Assembly: GCA_019420585.1 (NCBI GenBank)
Contig: JAHZGX010000026.1
Location: 1-64,000 of the forward strand
Direction of reading: 5' to 3'
Origin: Prevotellaceae bacterium
Lineage (GTDB): Bacteria; Bacteroidota; Bacteroidia; Bacteroidales; Bacteroidaceae
Length of the DNA stretch: 64,000 nt
Below the pieces are notes generated by a model. It did not search any database, was not told where the DNA came from, and saw only the letters and a program-made list of their open reading frames with translations. Positions 8,239 to 17,210 of this stretch are shown piece by piece. The translations under genes and the position numbers were made by a program. Each line of letters opens with the position of its first letter. Position 1 is the first letter of the stretch.

Positions 8239-11124
8239 ATGCGCACATACATCACATTCTTCTGCCTTTGGGCACTTGCATCATCCATGTCAATCAACGC
8301 ACAGGCCGACGGCACCTCGCTGCAGGGAATGGCGGAGCGCGTGAGGAAGTTCGGCGCACGCATCCCGCAGGAGAAGGTGTACGTGCACATGGACAACACG
8401 GCCTATGCGCCGGGCGATACCGTGTGGTTCAAGGCGTACCTGCGCATGACGAACACGGATTGCCCGTCGAGAGTGAGCAAGACTCTCTATGTGGAACTCC
8501 GCGACCCCGACGGATACCTGAAGGAGCGCAAGCAGGTGTGGATGACCGGGGGAGAGGGTGACGGATACTTCGCGCTGACGGACAGCACATATTTCCAGGG
8601 AGGATTCTATGAACTGAGGGCATACACCCGCTGGCAGCTCAACTGGGGCGCCACGGAACACCGGCACACGCCCATGGCCGAGAGATGGTTCTTCAACAAG
8701 GCTGCCGCGAGGGACTTCTTTCGGGATTACGAGAAACTTTACAGCCGCGTCTTCCCCGTCTACTCGGAATATGAGGAGGTGGGCGACGCACTCTATCCCG
8801 TGATGCGCACTCGTCCGCTGATGCGCCGCTTCCGGCATGAGGAGGCACCGGCCGAGCCCACGCTCTCGCTCTTTCCCGAGGGCGGGAACCTGGTGGCGGG
8901 AGTGCAGAACTTGGTGGCCTTCGAGGCTGCAACCGAGGACGGGAAATGGCTGGAGGGTTGGCTCCGGGTGGGCGAAGATTCCGTGCGCACCGTGCACCGT
9001 GGCCGCGGCACCTTCCTCATCACCCCGCAGGCGGGACAGAAGACCCGGGTGACCTTCACCTGCGATGACGGGCGCACGGTCACGGCCTCGCTGGACAAGC
9101 CCGACGAGACGGGCGTAAGCCTCTGCGTGGGTGCGGGCAGCACGGAGCGCACGGCGCAGATGAGGATTGCCGGAGGCCTGGACGCCGACTCGCTGGCCGT
9201 GACGCTGATGCACGAGGGACGCGTGGAGGACTTCCGCGTCCTGGCCGGACTGCCCCTGCGGGAAGGCGCACGTGTGCTGAGCCTGGACAGCGCGCAGGCT
9301 GCGGGAGTGCACCAGCTGACGGTCTATGACACCCGGGGGCGCATCCTTGCCGACCGCCTCTTCTTCACCGCGAAGGCCGGCGACCTCCAGCCCACGCTCA
9401 CGGTGAGCGGACAGCAGGAATATTATGAGCCCTACGCGCCCGTCACGCTGACGCTCAGGGGAAAGGCTGCGGGTGCCAACGTGTCGGTGGCCGTGCAGAG
9501 CGGCAGGGGCGCGGTGGAACTCAACGACAACGGCAGCATACTCACCGAAATGCTGCTCGCCAGCGAGATAAGGGGATTCGTGCCCAATGCAGCATGGTAT
9601 TTTGAGCGGGACGACGAGGAGCACCGCGCGGCACTCGACCTGCTGATGCTCACTCAGGGATGGCGACGCTTCCCCTGGCGGGAGATGGCACTGAGAGGCC
9701 ACTTCGAGATTGTGCATCCCGCGGAAACCACGCCCGTGCTCACCGGCGCGGTGCACACCTACCAGGCGGTGCAGCGCTTTGACCCCTTGCTTGCCGAGGA
9801 AACGGTGGTCACGGAGAAGTTCATGGGAACTTCCAAGGAGGAAATCGGCAGGATACTGAGTGAGCGCTTCGGCTTCGGCGACCGCTGGGGGCGGGGACTG
9901 CACCGTGGCAAGGACCTGAAGGAAAACCGCCGAGCCGACAGTATCAACGCCACGAAGGAATTGCGGAAGAGGCTGATGGAGGACGGCGAGAAGTTGCGCA
10001 GGGAGGTCAGGGTGCGCGCCGACTACTTCCACTCGCACGGCGGAGGCATCAATCCGGGAGGCAACAAGTCCGTCTCGACATCCGCGCAGGCATCCGGCCT
10101 GATGGCCGAGGCTGCAAGGGACGCCCGCGACTGGGATGCCGTGTGGGGCGAGACCACCACGCGGCAGGGAACCTTCCGCCTGGACCTGCCCGTCATAGAC
10201 GAATTCTGCCACCTCACGCTGGCGGCCTCGGACACCACCCGCTGGAGCAAGGCGGAGAGGACGGGAAAGAAAGCGCACCAGTGGTACTGGCACGACGAGA
10301 GCGACTACCCGGAGTTCTACATCCGCCTCGCCTTCCCCTATCCCAACTTCGTCAAGCCCTACACATATTACCAGACCGAGGCCCGTGTCGTCCAGCCCGG
10401 CAAGGCTGGAGGAACCACGCAGGACACGCGCATGAAGGAAGTGAGCGTGACGGGGCGGAAGCGCAGCCGCCTGCTGAGCCGCTCGGTGGCACTGCCCGTG
10501 GTGAAGATGGATGCCATGGAAGCCTATAACATGCTGGTGGACATGGGACTGATGAACGCATGGTTTGCCTCGTCCTACCAGTTCAGCACGGCCCTGGCGC
10601 GCGGCCTGGTGTCCGACATGGGGCAGAACCGCCCTTACGACATAAATTTCATCCTGGGCCAGAACCTGGCCAACCTTGATGAGCTGGGTGCCCTGGAAGG
10701 CCAAAGCCCGACCGCCATGATAAAGAAGGCGGGGCTGCTGAGCATGACCGACAGCGTGTTCGTATACACCGACTATGCACCCCGGCTCGAGGGCGACCGC
10801 CGCTACCGGGCCGCCAACCAGCCCGAAGTGGACATCAAGGTGAAACTCCGCCTCATGCCGCGCGACGTGTCCGTGGACCGCTACATGAAGCTGCCGGGAT
10901 TCGCGCGCACCGCCGAGTTCTACAGTCCCGACTACAGCCGGAGGAAGCCCGCCCCCGGGGAGACCGACCACCGAAGGACTCTCTACTGGAATCCTTACGT
11001 GCCCCTCAATGCCAGCGGCGAGGCCACCGTCTCCTTCTTCAACAACGGCCATTCTGCCGCCATACGCGTCAGCGCGCAGGGGCAGGCCGCCGATGGCACG
11101 CTCCTGTGGAACAAGGAGGAATGA
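8239..11124 (+). CDS. Large exported protein with MG2-like N-terminal segment (paralog 1)
   Basis: A 961-residue protein with a signal peptide (about 1-22, ending INAQA). Residues about 44-140 (QEKVYVHMDNTAYAPGDTVW, then YVELRDPDGYLKERK) look like the MG2 domain of alpha-2-macroglobulin-type proteins; no thioester CxEQ motif is present. The middle contains further beta-domain-like segments, and near residue 735 the segment MKEVSVTGRKR recalls a TonB-plug start. The C-terminus has GFARTAEFYSPDYS and TLYWNPYVPLNASGEATVSF. It is probably periplasmic or surface-bound, of unknown function. It is colinear with residues about 440-1401 of the protein at 12848-17053. Codon use is very GC-rich, as in lysS. 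Confidence 0.75.
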   Translation: MRTYITFFCLWALASSMSINAQADGTSLQGMAERVRKFGARIPQEKVYVHMDNTAYAPGDTVWFKAYLRMTNTDCPSRVSKTLYVELRDPDGYLKERKQVWMTGGEGDGYFALTDSTYFQGGFYELRAYTRWQLNWGATEHRHTPMAERWFFNKAAARDFFRDYEKLYSRVFPVYSEYEEVGDALYPVMRTRPLMRRFRHEEAPAEPTLSLFPEGGNLVAGVQNLVAFEAATEDGKWLEGWLRVGEDSVRTVHRGRGTFLITPQAGQKTRVTFTCDDGRTVTASLDKPDETGVSLCVGAGSTERTAQMRIAGGLDADSLAVTLMHEGRVEDFRVLAGLPLREGARVLSLDSAQAAGVHQLTVYDTRGRILADRLFFTAKAGDLQPTLTVSGQQEYYEPYAPVTLTLRGKAAGANVSVAVQSGRGAVELNDNGSILTEMLLASEIRGFVPNAAWYFERDDEEHRAALDLLMLTQGWRRFPWREMALRGHFEIVHPAETTPVLTGAVHTYQAVQRFDPLLAEETVVTEKFMGTSKEEIGRILSERFGFGDRWGRGLHRGKDLKENRRADSINATKELRKRLMEDGEKLRREVRVRADYFHSHGGGINPGGNKSVSTSAQASGLMAEAARDARDWDAVWGETTTRQGTFRLDLPVIDEFCHLTLAASDTTRWSKAERTGKKAHQWYWHDESDYPEFYIRLAFPYPNFVKPYTYYQTEARVVQPGKAGGTTQDTRMKEVSVTGRKRSRLLSRSVALPVVKMDAMEAYNMLVDMGLMNAWFASSYQFSTALARGLVSDMGQNRPYDINFILGQNLANLDELGALEGQSPTAMIKKAGLLSMTDSVFVYTDYAPRLEGDRRYRAANQPEVDIKVKLRLMPRDVSVDRYMKLPGFARTAEFYSPDYSRRKPAPGETDHRRTLYWNPYVPLNASGEATVSFFNNGHSAAIRVSAQGQAADGTLLWNKEE

Positions 11125-11273
11125 GTGGGGAAAACTTGTTTTTTTTTTCCTATCAACCAATATAAGAAGTAATTTTCAAAACAAGCGGAGGGGAGGCTGT
11201 TATATATAAGAAAGGAATTTACAAGACGATAAACAACGGACACAAAATGGAGAAACAACAAAAATCGGTGTTT

Positions 11274-11825
11274 GCTTCTTTTCCTGACAGACAACGCCTG
11301 CCGCCCACCCGGCAGGCGTTTTTTTTTTGCGTGAGCCATAGTTTGCCCGCCTTCGGGAGCGTTGGCATGGAAAAATGGGTTATCTTTGTAAACGTCAACA
11401 CCAGCCTGACCCGGGAGAGAGGGGGAGGCCTGACTGCCGACCTAAAATGACATGACTGCAAGCGGAACAATGGAAACCACGATGTCTTTTCGGATGGAAA
11501 ACGGCTTGCGCTTAGCACGCAAACGCCGTTTCGCGGGAAAAGTGGCTCGCTCACGGCGAGCAAACGCCGTTTTGCAGAAAAAGTGCCTTGCTCACGGCGA
11601 GCAAATGCCGTTCAGCAGAAAAAGTGCCTTGCTCACGGCGAGCAAACGCCGTTTTGCAGAAAAAGTTCCTTGCTCATGGCGAGCAAACGCCGTTTTGCAG
11701 AAAAAAGTTCCTTGCTCATGGCGAGCAAACGCCGTTTCGCGGAAAAAGTTCCTTGCTCACGGCGAGCAAACGCCGTTCAGCGGAAAAAGTTCCTTGCTCA
11801 CGGCGAGCAAGCGTCATTCAGGACA
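11274..11825 (+). repeat. Repeat element copy B: 229-bp head plus 41-bp palindromic array
   Basis: The head 11274-11502 matches copy A base for base apart from scattered substitutions, and includes the terminator stem (11293-11320) and TATCTTTG (11381-11388). The array has seven complete units: 11503-11543, 11544-11584, 11585-11625, 11626-11666, 11667-11708 (42 bp, one extra A), 11709-11749 and 11750-11790. A partial eighth ends near 11825 with GCAAGCGTCATT. Each full unit contains TTGCTC/GAGCAA and ACGGCG/CGCCGT inverted repeats sharing bases. Reading frames run through it only because the repeats lack stops. No supported gene lies in 11125-11889. Confidence 0.9.
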
Positions 11826-11889
11826 AGGCATAATGTCATTCAGGAGAGAAGAAGCCCTATATTCAACAATACATAAAAACTTTTCAGAC

Positions 11890-12720
11890 ATGAAGAAGGT
11901 ATTTTCGCTTCACAAGCCGAGGCTGACCAATGGCCAGCACTTCGCCTTCATCACGGCTTTTGCACAGGAAATCCAGGCTGTTTCCGGCGCGCCGGCCAAG
12001 TTGCAAACCATATTCGATGCCCTGACCGAGGCGCAGAAGGCTGAGGACAGGTATCTCAAGATGTCGCAGGGGAGCGAACTGACCGGGAAGATACGCGAGG
12101 CTGACACGCTGCGCGACGAGAGCTACCGCAAGCTGCGCGACATCGTGAAGGTGTGGGCAGGAAGCGGCACGGAGCCACAGGCCGCTGCGGCCACGGCCCT
12201 GCAGAGGGTCATCAAGACCTACAAGATCAACACCTCGGCACAGATGGACGAGGAGTCGGGACTGATGGCCAACCTCATCACCGACCTCTCCACCGCGGAC
12301 ATGCAGGCCAACATCAAGGCCATAGGCGCGGAAAAGTTGCTCGACGGCATGAAGCAGGGCAACGGGCAGGTCATCACGCTGCTGAAGCAGAGGGACGAGG
12401 CGGACTCCACCAAGGTCGTCGGCGCGCTGCGCAAGGCACGCCTGGAGTCAGACAAGGCATACACAGATGCCACCGATGCCATAGAGGCATTCAACTTCGT
12501 GCAGGGCGGCTATGACAGCCTCATCGACAGGTGGAACGCCACCGTGAACCGCTACCAGGAGATGCTCAACCGCAAGACGGGCAGCACCAAGCACAACCCC
12601 TCCGACGGCGACAGCACGGGCGGCACGGATTCCGGAAACACGGGTACTGGCGGCACGGGTTCCGGCAATACTGGCACTGGCGGCAATACTGGCGGTGACG
12701 GCGGAGGCGACCTGGCTTGA
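11890..12720 (+). CDS. DUF6261 family protein with Gly-rich tail
   Basis: A 276-residue protein resembling Bacteroidetes DUF6261 proteins. It starts MKKVFSLHKPRLTNGQHFAF and is mainly alpha-helical, with no signal peptide. The last 45 or so residues are low-complexity Gly/Thr/Ser ending in GGGDLA, like the tail of the HU-like protein at 220-780. Its function is unknown; the family is usually cytoplasmic and often encoded near HU-like genes. I use the ATG at 11890 because the in-frame upstream extension is only translated 41-bp repeat array. It lies between the two large MG2-like paralogs. Confidence 0.75.
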   Translation: MKKVFSLHKPRLTNGQHFAFITAFAQEIQAVSGAPAKLQTIFDALTEAQKAEDRYLKMSQGSELTGKIREADTLRDESYRKLRDIVKVWAGSGTEPQAAAATALQRVIKTYKINTSAQMDEESGLMANLITDLSTADMQANIKAIGAEKLLDGMKQGNGQVITLLKQRDEADSTKVVGALRKARLESDKAYTDATDAIEAFNFVQGGYDSLIDRWNATVNRYQEMLNRKTGSTKHNPSDGDSTGGTDSGNTGTGGTGSGNTGTGGNTGGDGGGDLA

Positions 12721-12795
12721 TTCCCTCCCATCCCGCATGGCGCGCCCGGAATTTACTACGATGATAATTATTGACTAAGTTTTCAAAACAACAGC

Positions 12796-12829
12796 CGGCG
12801 TGGCTTGCAAGTATTTGCAAGCCACGCCG
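12796..12829. terminator. Strong 15-bp hairpin just before the second MG2-like gene
   Basis: CGGCGTGGCTTGCAA (12796-12810) pairs perfectly with TTGCAAGCCACGCCG (12815-12829) around a 4-nt loop. It ends 18 bases before the ATG at 12848 and is followed by TAAAAA rather than a T run. It could end the DUF6261 transcript or lie in the leader of the next gene and affect ribosome loading. Confidence 0.6.
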
Positions 12830-12847
12830 CTAAAAACCGCATATCGT

Positions 12848-15800
12848 ATGAACCGGACTTCTTCCTTTATCGTGCTTGCCTCTCTCTTCTTGCTTTGCCC
12901 CATAATCGCCATGGCCCAGCAGCAAGCCGCAGGCCGCGTGACAGATGCCCTGACGGGCGAACCCATTCCCTTTGCCACCATGTATGTGTCGGCGGGCAAG
13001 GGGACGCTGACGAACGAGGAGGGAAAGTTCGCCATTGACCTGGCAGCAGGCGAGACCCTGCAGGTCTCGTTCATGGGATACAGGAAACGGCAGTTTGCAG
13101 TAGGGAGCGTGCCCGAGACCATCAGGCTGGAACCCACCGACACGCAGATGAAGGAATTCACGGTGGTGGCTCCCAACAGCATCCTGGAGAAGATTGTCAA
13201 GCGCCTGGACAGCGAATACAGGGCACGGGAGAGCAAGTCTGCCAACTTCTTCCTGCGCCAGACTTTTGAGCAGGAAAACGGGAGGAGAGAGATGGTGGAG
13301 AGCTTCATGAACTCGGCATCCGCGGTCAACCTTAGGAAGACGGCCGTCCTGAGTGCGAGGCACTACCGCATGGGGGACTACTCGGAGGTGGGGAACATGT
13401 TTGCGGCCTCCAACCTTCAGCACCTCTTCGACTTTGCGCCGCGCGTCTACGAGACGCGGTTCTGGAAAGACGTGGCTGTCCCGCTGGGGGTCTGCCAGAC
13501 CATCGGCTCATCCCATGCCGTGATTGGTACGTCGGGAATCCTCTCGGGCGGTGGGTCACGGATCTTTGACAATCGCGGGGAGGTGCTTGGCTATTACGAG
13601 ACCCGCATAGAGGAATACACCGAGAACGGGGAGGATTTTTTCAAGATACATTTCACGAGAAACAAGGACCGGTACAACCGTGGGCTCGTCGTGGGCACAC
13701 TCTACGTGCAGGCCAAGGGCTACAAGGTGCTGGGATTCGAGGGGCGCATGTCAAGCGTGGCGCTTGATGTCGGGAAGGACTTCTGGACAGAGGCCACTCC
13801 TGCCGACCCCGTGGTGCGCATCGGCTACACCCATCGCCGCGGCTTCACCGAGGTGGAGTATGTGATGTGCAACCTGGAGGCGGCGGGAATGAAGTGCCGC
13901 TCCATAGCCTACAATCTGGGCACGCGCAGGATAAAGCCCCGGCACGGCGGGAAGGGCGTGAAGTTGGGCGACAACCTGCTGGATGCCATCGACCGTGCGG
14001 GCTACGACTCCACGCTGTGGCGGCAGACCTATATCCAGCGCACCGCCGAGGAGGAGCGCATCGCGAGGGAGAGCACAGGGCAGGGAGGCGGCACCGGGAT
14101 GGAAATGGCGCGGCAGGACATCGCCCCCAGGCTCAAGGCAGACTCCCTGGCGGGAACGGGAGGCTTCCGGCCGCTCGTGGAGCGCCTGCGTGCCTTTGGC
14201 CGTACCATACCGCAGGAGAAGATATTCATCCACATGGACAACACCTGCTACCAGCTGGGCGACACCATCTGGTTCTCGGCCTACACCCGCCGTACGGACA
14301 CAGGCCGCCCGTCGGACGTGAGCGGCGTGCTCTACGTGGAACTCTACGGGCAGGAGGGCTATCTGGTGGAGCGCAAGCTCATACGGATGCACGATGGGCA
14401 GGGCGACGGCTTCTTTGCCCTCAACAAGATGATACAGTATGCCGGACTCTACGAACTGCGCGCCTACACGCGCTGGCAGCTCAACTGGGGCGGATATGAC
14501 CGCAGGCACTCATCCTACGCCTTCCAGTGGTTCGAGTCCAAGGAACTGGAAAAGGCTTACTTCCGCGACTACGCACAGCTCTACAGCCGCGTGTTCCCGG
14601 TGTATGACAGTCCGCAGGAGCCCGGTGACTTCACGCGCGATGTCACTCTCAGGGGCAAGCGGAGATATTTCCGCCGCGACAGGGACAAGCGCAGCCTCAC
14701 GCTCACGCTCTACCCCGAGGGAGGGGCGCTGGTGGAGGGACTGCCCTGCCGCATGGCCTTCGAGGCCGCATGGAACGACGGCGAGTGGGTGGACGGGTGG
14801 CTGCACAGCGGAACCGACTCTGCCAAAGTGGTGAACCGGGGACGCGGCACAATCATGATTACTCCCACGGGAAAGAAAAAGAAGCAGAAGGTGACGTTCG
14901 TAACCGCCGACGGCATAAAGACGGAGGCACGCCTGCCCGAAGCAGACACCATGGGTGTTGCCCTGCGCATGGGGCAGGACGGAGGCCGGTGGACTGCCCA
15001 CATCAGCCTGTCGGCCAACCTGCCCGCCAATGGACTTGCGCTCACCCTCATGCACGAGGGCAGGACAATGGCGTTCCGCCGGCTGGAGACTTTGGAGGAG
15101 AAGGCGGGTGGCAGGCTGTTTGCCGTGGGCGACTCCCTGCTGGAAGGCTCCGGCGTTTATCAGCTGACCGTCTTTGACGGCCGCGGGCGCGTGTATGCCG
15201 ACCGCCTCTTCTTCGTCAGGAGCGGGCAGGACATGCAGCCCACCCTCTCGGTGAGCGGGCTCAAGCCGGAATATGCCCCTTACGAGCCCGTGAGCCTGCG
15301 TGTGAAATCCCGGCAGGGCGAGGGCTGCGTGTCGCTCACGGTGAGGGACGACAACATGCGCGACTTCCTGCATGACAGCGGCAGCATCCTCACCGAGATG
15401 CTTCTTGCCAGCGAGATACGCGGATTCGTGCCGCAGCCCGGCTGGTACTTCGAGCGCGACGATGAGGAGAGGCGCACGGGGCTTGACCTGCTGATGATGA
15501 CACAGGGCTGGCGACGCTTCCGCTGGCAGGAGATGGCCGTACGCGGAGCATGGGAACTGAGCCAGCCAGCCGAACAGGCACCTGTCATACGGGGCAAGGT
15601 GTACAAGCGCAATGCAGACTATGTCAACGTCCATAGCAGTTCCGACATGATGGAACTGAGGCCCGCACTGTCTGCCCTCTTACACCGTGATGACATCTTC
15701 TTGCAGTCCGCAACTCCATCCCTGATGGGTAATGCCCGGGGAAGTCTGGGAGCCACCGATGATGACATCAGCAGCACAGAGAATACCTTCCGGGAACAGG

Positions 15801-17053
15801 AACAGGCCTTCCGGGAGCAGGAGGGGAAGACGCAGCGGCAAGATGAGCAATACGCACGCACGCAGCGATACCAAAAATGCGACAAGGACATCAAGGTACA
15901 CTCCGAACTGCTGTCGATGGACGGGACAAAGATATCCATAAACGAGCGCGTGACCAGGAACGGACGCTTCCAGATACAGTTGCCGCCCTTTTATGGCGAT
16001 GCCGCCTTCTTCCTCAGTGCCGCCGATACCACCAAGTGGAGCAGGCGCAAGCGCAGGAAATACACGTGGATACAGGGGATGGAATACGATTTCAATGACC
16101 AGCGCGCTCCGCTGAAGAGGTCCAGCAGACGGCGTTTCGATATTCCTCCCGCCGACTACATCTCGCGCGTGCAATGGCCTTACCCTCGCTTCATGTCGCC
16201 CTACACCTATTACCAGACTACGCTGGCACAGAGGATGGAGAGGAGTGACAGCATATCGCCCTTCTCACTGGATGCCGACAGCACGTACCTGATGAGGGAG
16301 GTGCGGGTGCACGCGCGGCACAACGGCCTGCGCGCCTTCGATGACTCGCAGCCTTGTCTCATCGTGGATGCGGGGGAAGCGGGAAACATCACCTTCGATG
16401 CCGGCATAAGCAGTTACGCGCGCTACCTGGTGGCCGACTACGGGCTGGACTATCCCTTCGTGCAGGCTCCCGGTTGGCGTGAAAGCACGCCGACCAAGAA
16501 CACCCAATACAGCAACATAGAGTCAAGATTCGGAATCACGCCCACCCGCAGGGCACTGTCTCCATACCGCGAGATGTTCGAGGGCGTGCCCGAGGACTCG
16601 CTCTATGCGCGGAAGTATCTGGTGTCATTTCCCACGATACTGTCCAAGGAAGAGGCATGGGACTACATGCGGGGCACCGACAAAATGCTCCTCTACACCG
16701 ACTACAACCGCCGCCTGCCCGGCAACTGGCGTTACAAGGGCACCGACCTGCCCGTCACCACAACGGTCAGTTATCCCTACCAGGACCAGACCGAACGCAT
16801 GCGCTACCGCGACCGCTACTACGTCCTGCATGGCTTTGCCTGGCCTGCCGAGTTCTACAGTCCCGACTACAGCAAAGGCCATCTGCCCGACACGCCCACC
16901 GATTACCGCCGCACGCTCTACTGGAACCCTCGTCTGCCACTCGACCGGAACGGAGAGGCCGAAGTGAAGTTCTACAACTGCTCACGCCAGACAGAACCAA
17001 GTGCGGATGCACAAGGGCAGGCCGCCGACGGCACACTGCTCTGGAACGAATGA
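12848..17053 (+). CDS. Large exported CarboxypepD_reg-like plus MG2-like protein (paralog 2)
   Basis: A 1401-residue protein with a signal peptide (about 1-24, ending AMAQ). Residues about 29-107 form a carboxypeptidase-regulatory-like domain (AGRVTDALTGEPIPFATMYV, FMGYRKRQF). A region of about 330 residues of the kind that often follows such domains comes next (ILEKIVKRLDSEY). From about residue 440 it is colinear with the 961-residue paralog: QEKIFIHMDNTCYQLGDTIW, LYELRAYTRWQLNWG, SGSILTEMLLASEIRGFVP, and a C-terminus with AEFYSPDYSKG and QGQAADGTLLWN. Residues about 960-1010 hold a Gln/Glu/Arg-rich insert absent from paralog 1. It is probably surface- or periplasm-located; its role is unknown. 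Confidence 0.75.
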   Translation: MNRTSSFIVLASLFLLCPIIAMAQQQAAGRVTDALTGEPIPFATMYVSAGKGTLTNEEGKFAIDLAAGETLQVSFMGYRKRQFAVGSVPETIRLEPTDTQMKEFTVVAPNSILEKIVKRLDSEYRARESKSANFFLRQTFEQENGRREMVESFMNSASAVNLRKTAVLSARHYRMGDYSEVGNMFAASNLQHLFDFAPRVYETRFWKDVAVPLGVCQTIGSSHAVIGTSGILSGGGSRIFDNRGEVLGYYETRIEEYTENGEDFFKIHFTRNKDRYNRGLVVGTLYVQAKGYKVLGFEGRMSSVALDVGKDFWTEATPADPVVRIGYTHRRGFTEVEYVMCNLEAAGMKCRSIAYNLGTRRIKPRHGGKGVKLGDNLLDAIDRAGYDSTLWRQTYIQRTAEEERIARESTGQGGGTGMEMARQDIAPRLKADSLAGTGGFRPLVERLRAFGRTIPQEKIFIHMDNTCYQLGDTIWFSAYTRRTDTGRPSDVSGVLYVELYGQEGYLVERKLIRMHDGQGDGFFALNKMIQYAGLYELRAYTRWQLNWGGYDRRHSSYAFQWFESKELEKAYFRDYAQLYSRVFPVYDSPQEPGDFTRDVTLRGKRRYFRRDRDKRSLTLTLYPEGGALVEGLPCRMAFEAAWNDGEWVDGWLHSGTDSAKVVNRGRGTIMITPTGKKKKQKVTFVTADGIKTEARLPEADTMGVALRMGQDGGRWTAHISLSANLPANGLALTLMHEGRTMAFRRLETLEEKAGGRLFAVGDSLLEGSGVYQLTVFDGRGRVYADRLFFVRSGQDMQPTLSVSGLKPEYAPYEPVSLRVKSRQGEGCVSLTVRDDNMRDFLHDSGSILTEMLLASEIRGFVPQPGWYFERDDEERRTGLDLLMMTQGWRRFRWQEMAVRGAWELSQPAEQAPVIRGKVYKRNADYVNVHSSSDMMELRPALSALLHRDDIFLQSATPSLMGNARGSLGATDDDISSTENTFREQEQAFREQEGKTQRQDEQYARTQRYQKCDKDIKVHSELLSMDGTKISINERVTRNGRFQIQLPPFYGDAAFFLSAADTTKWSRRKRRKYTWIQGMEYDFNDQRAPLKRSSRRRFDIPPADYISRVQWPYPRFMSPYTYYQTTLAQRMERSDSISPFSLDADSTYLMREVRVHARHNGLRAFDDSQPCLIVDAGEAGNITFDAGISSYARYLVADYGLDYPFVQAPGWRESTPTKNTQYSNIESRFGITPTRRALSPYREMFEGVPEDSLYARKYLVSFPTILSKEEAWDYMRGTDKMLLYTDYNRRLPGNWRYKGTDLPVTTTVSYPYQDQTERMRYRDRYYVLHGFAWPAEFYSPDYSKGHLPDTPTDYRRTLYWNPRLPLDRNGEAEVKFYNCSRQTEPSADAQGQAADGTLLWNE

Positions 17054-17142
17054 GGCAGGGCGGAAGCGTGCATGTCTCAAGCCAACGGCATGGCACGCTC
17101 AAGTCAATGATATTCGGGAGGGAAGAGTGGGGCATAAGAAAG

Positions 17143-17178
17143 GAAGCCGCACCACGGTGAATCCTGTGGCGCGGCTTC
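17143..17178. terminator. Bidirectional terminator between convergent genes
   Basis: GAAGCCGCACCAC (17143-17155) pairs with GTGGCGCGGCTTC (17166-17178), 13 bp with one A-C mismatch. TCTTTGTC follows on the plus strand and CTTTCTT on the minus strand. It separates the plus-strand gene ending at 17053 from the minus-strand gene ending at 17211. Confidence 0.75.
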
Positions 17179-17210
17179 TCTTTGTCAGTATCTTATGGTT
17201 TGCTCCCCGT

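Noticed and set aside
8290..11160. 956-codon minus-strand frame opposite the first MG2-like gene
   Set aside because: The plus frame has a signal peptide and a full-length paralog. The antisense frame is a mirror effect of GC-rich third positions.
7972..11825. CRISPR array at the 41-bp repeats
   Set aside because: The repeats are contiguous with no unique spacers, each unit is internally palindromic, unit sequence drifts gradually and no cas gene is present.
11452..11889. N-terminal 146-residue extension of the DUF6261 protein
   Set aside because: It is a translation of the head and the 41-bp array. The repeats are not multiples of three, similar frames open in the other phases, and the family begins at the ATG at 11890.
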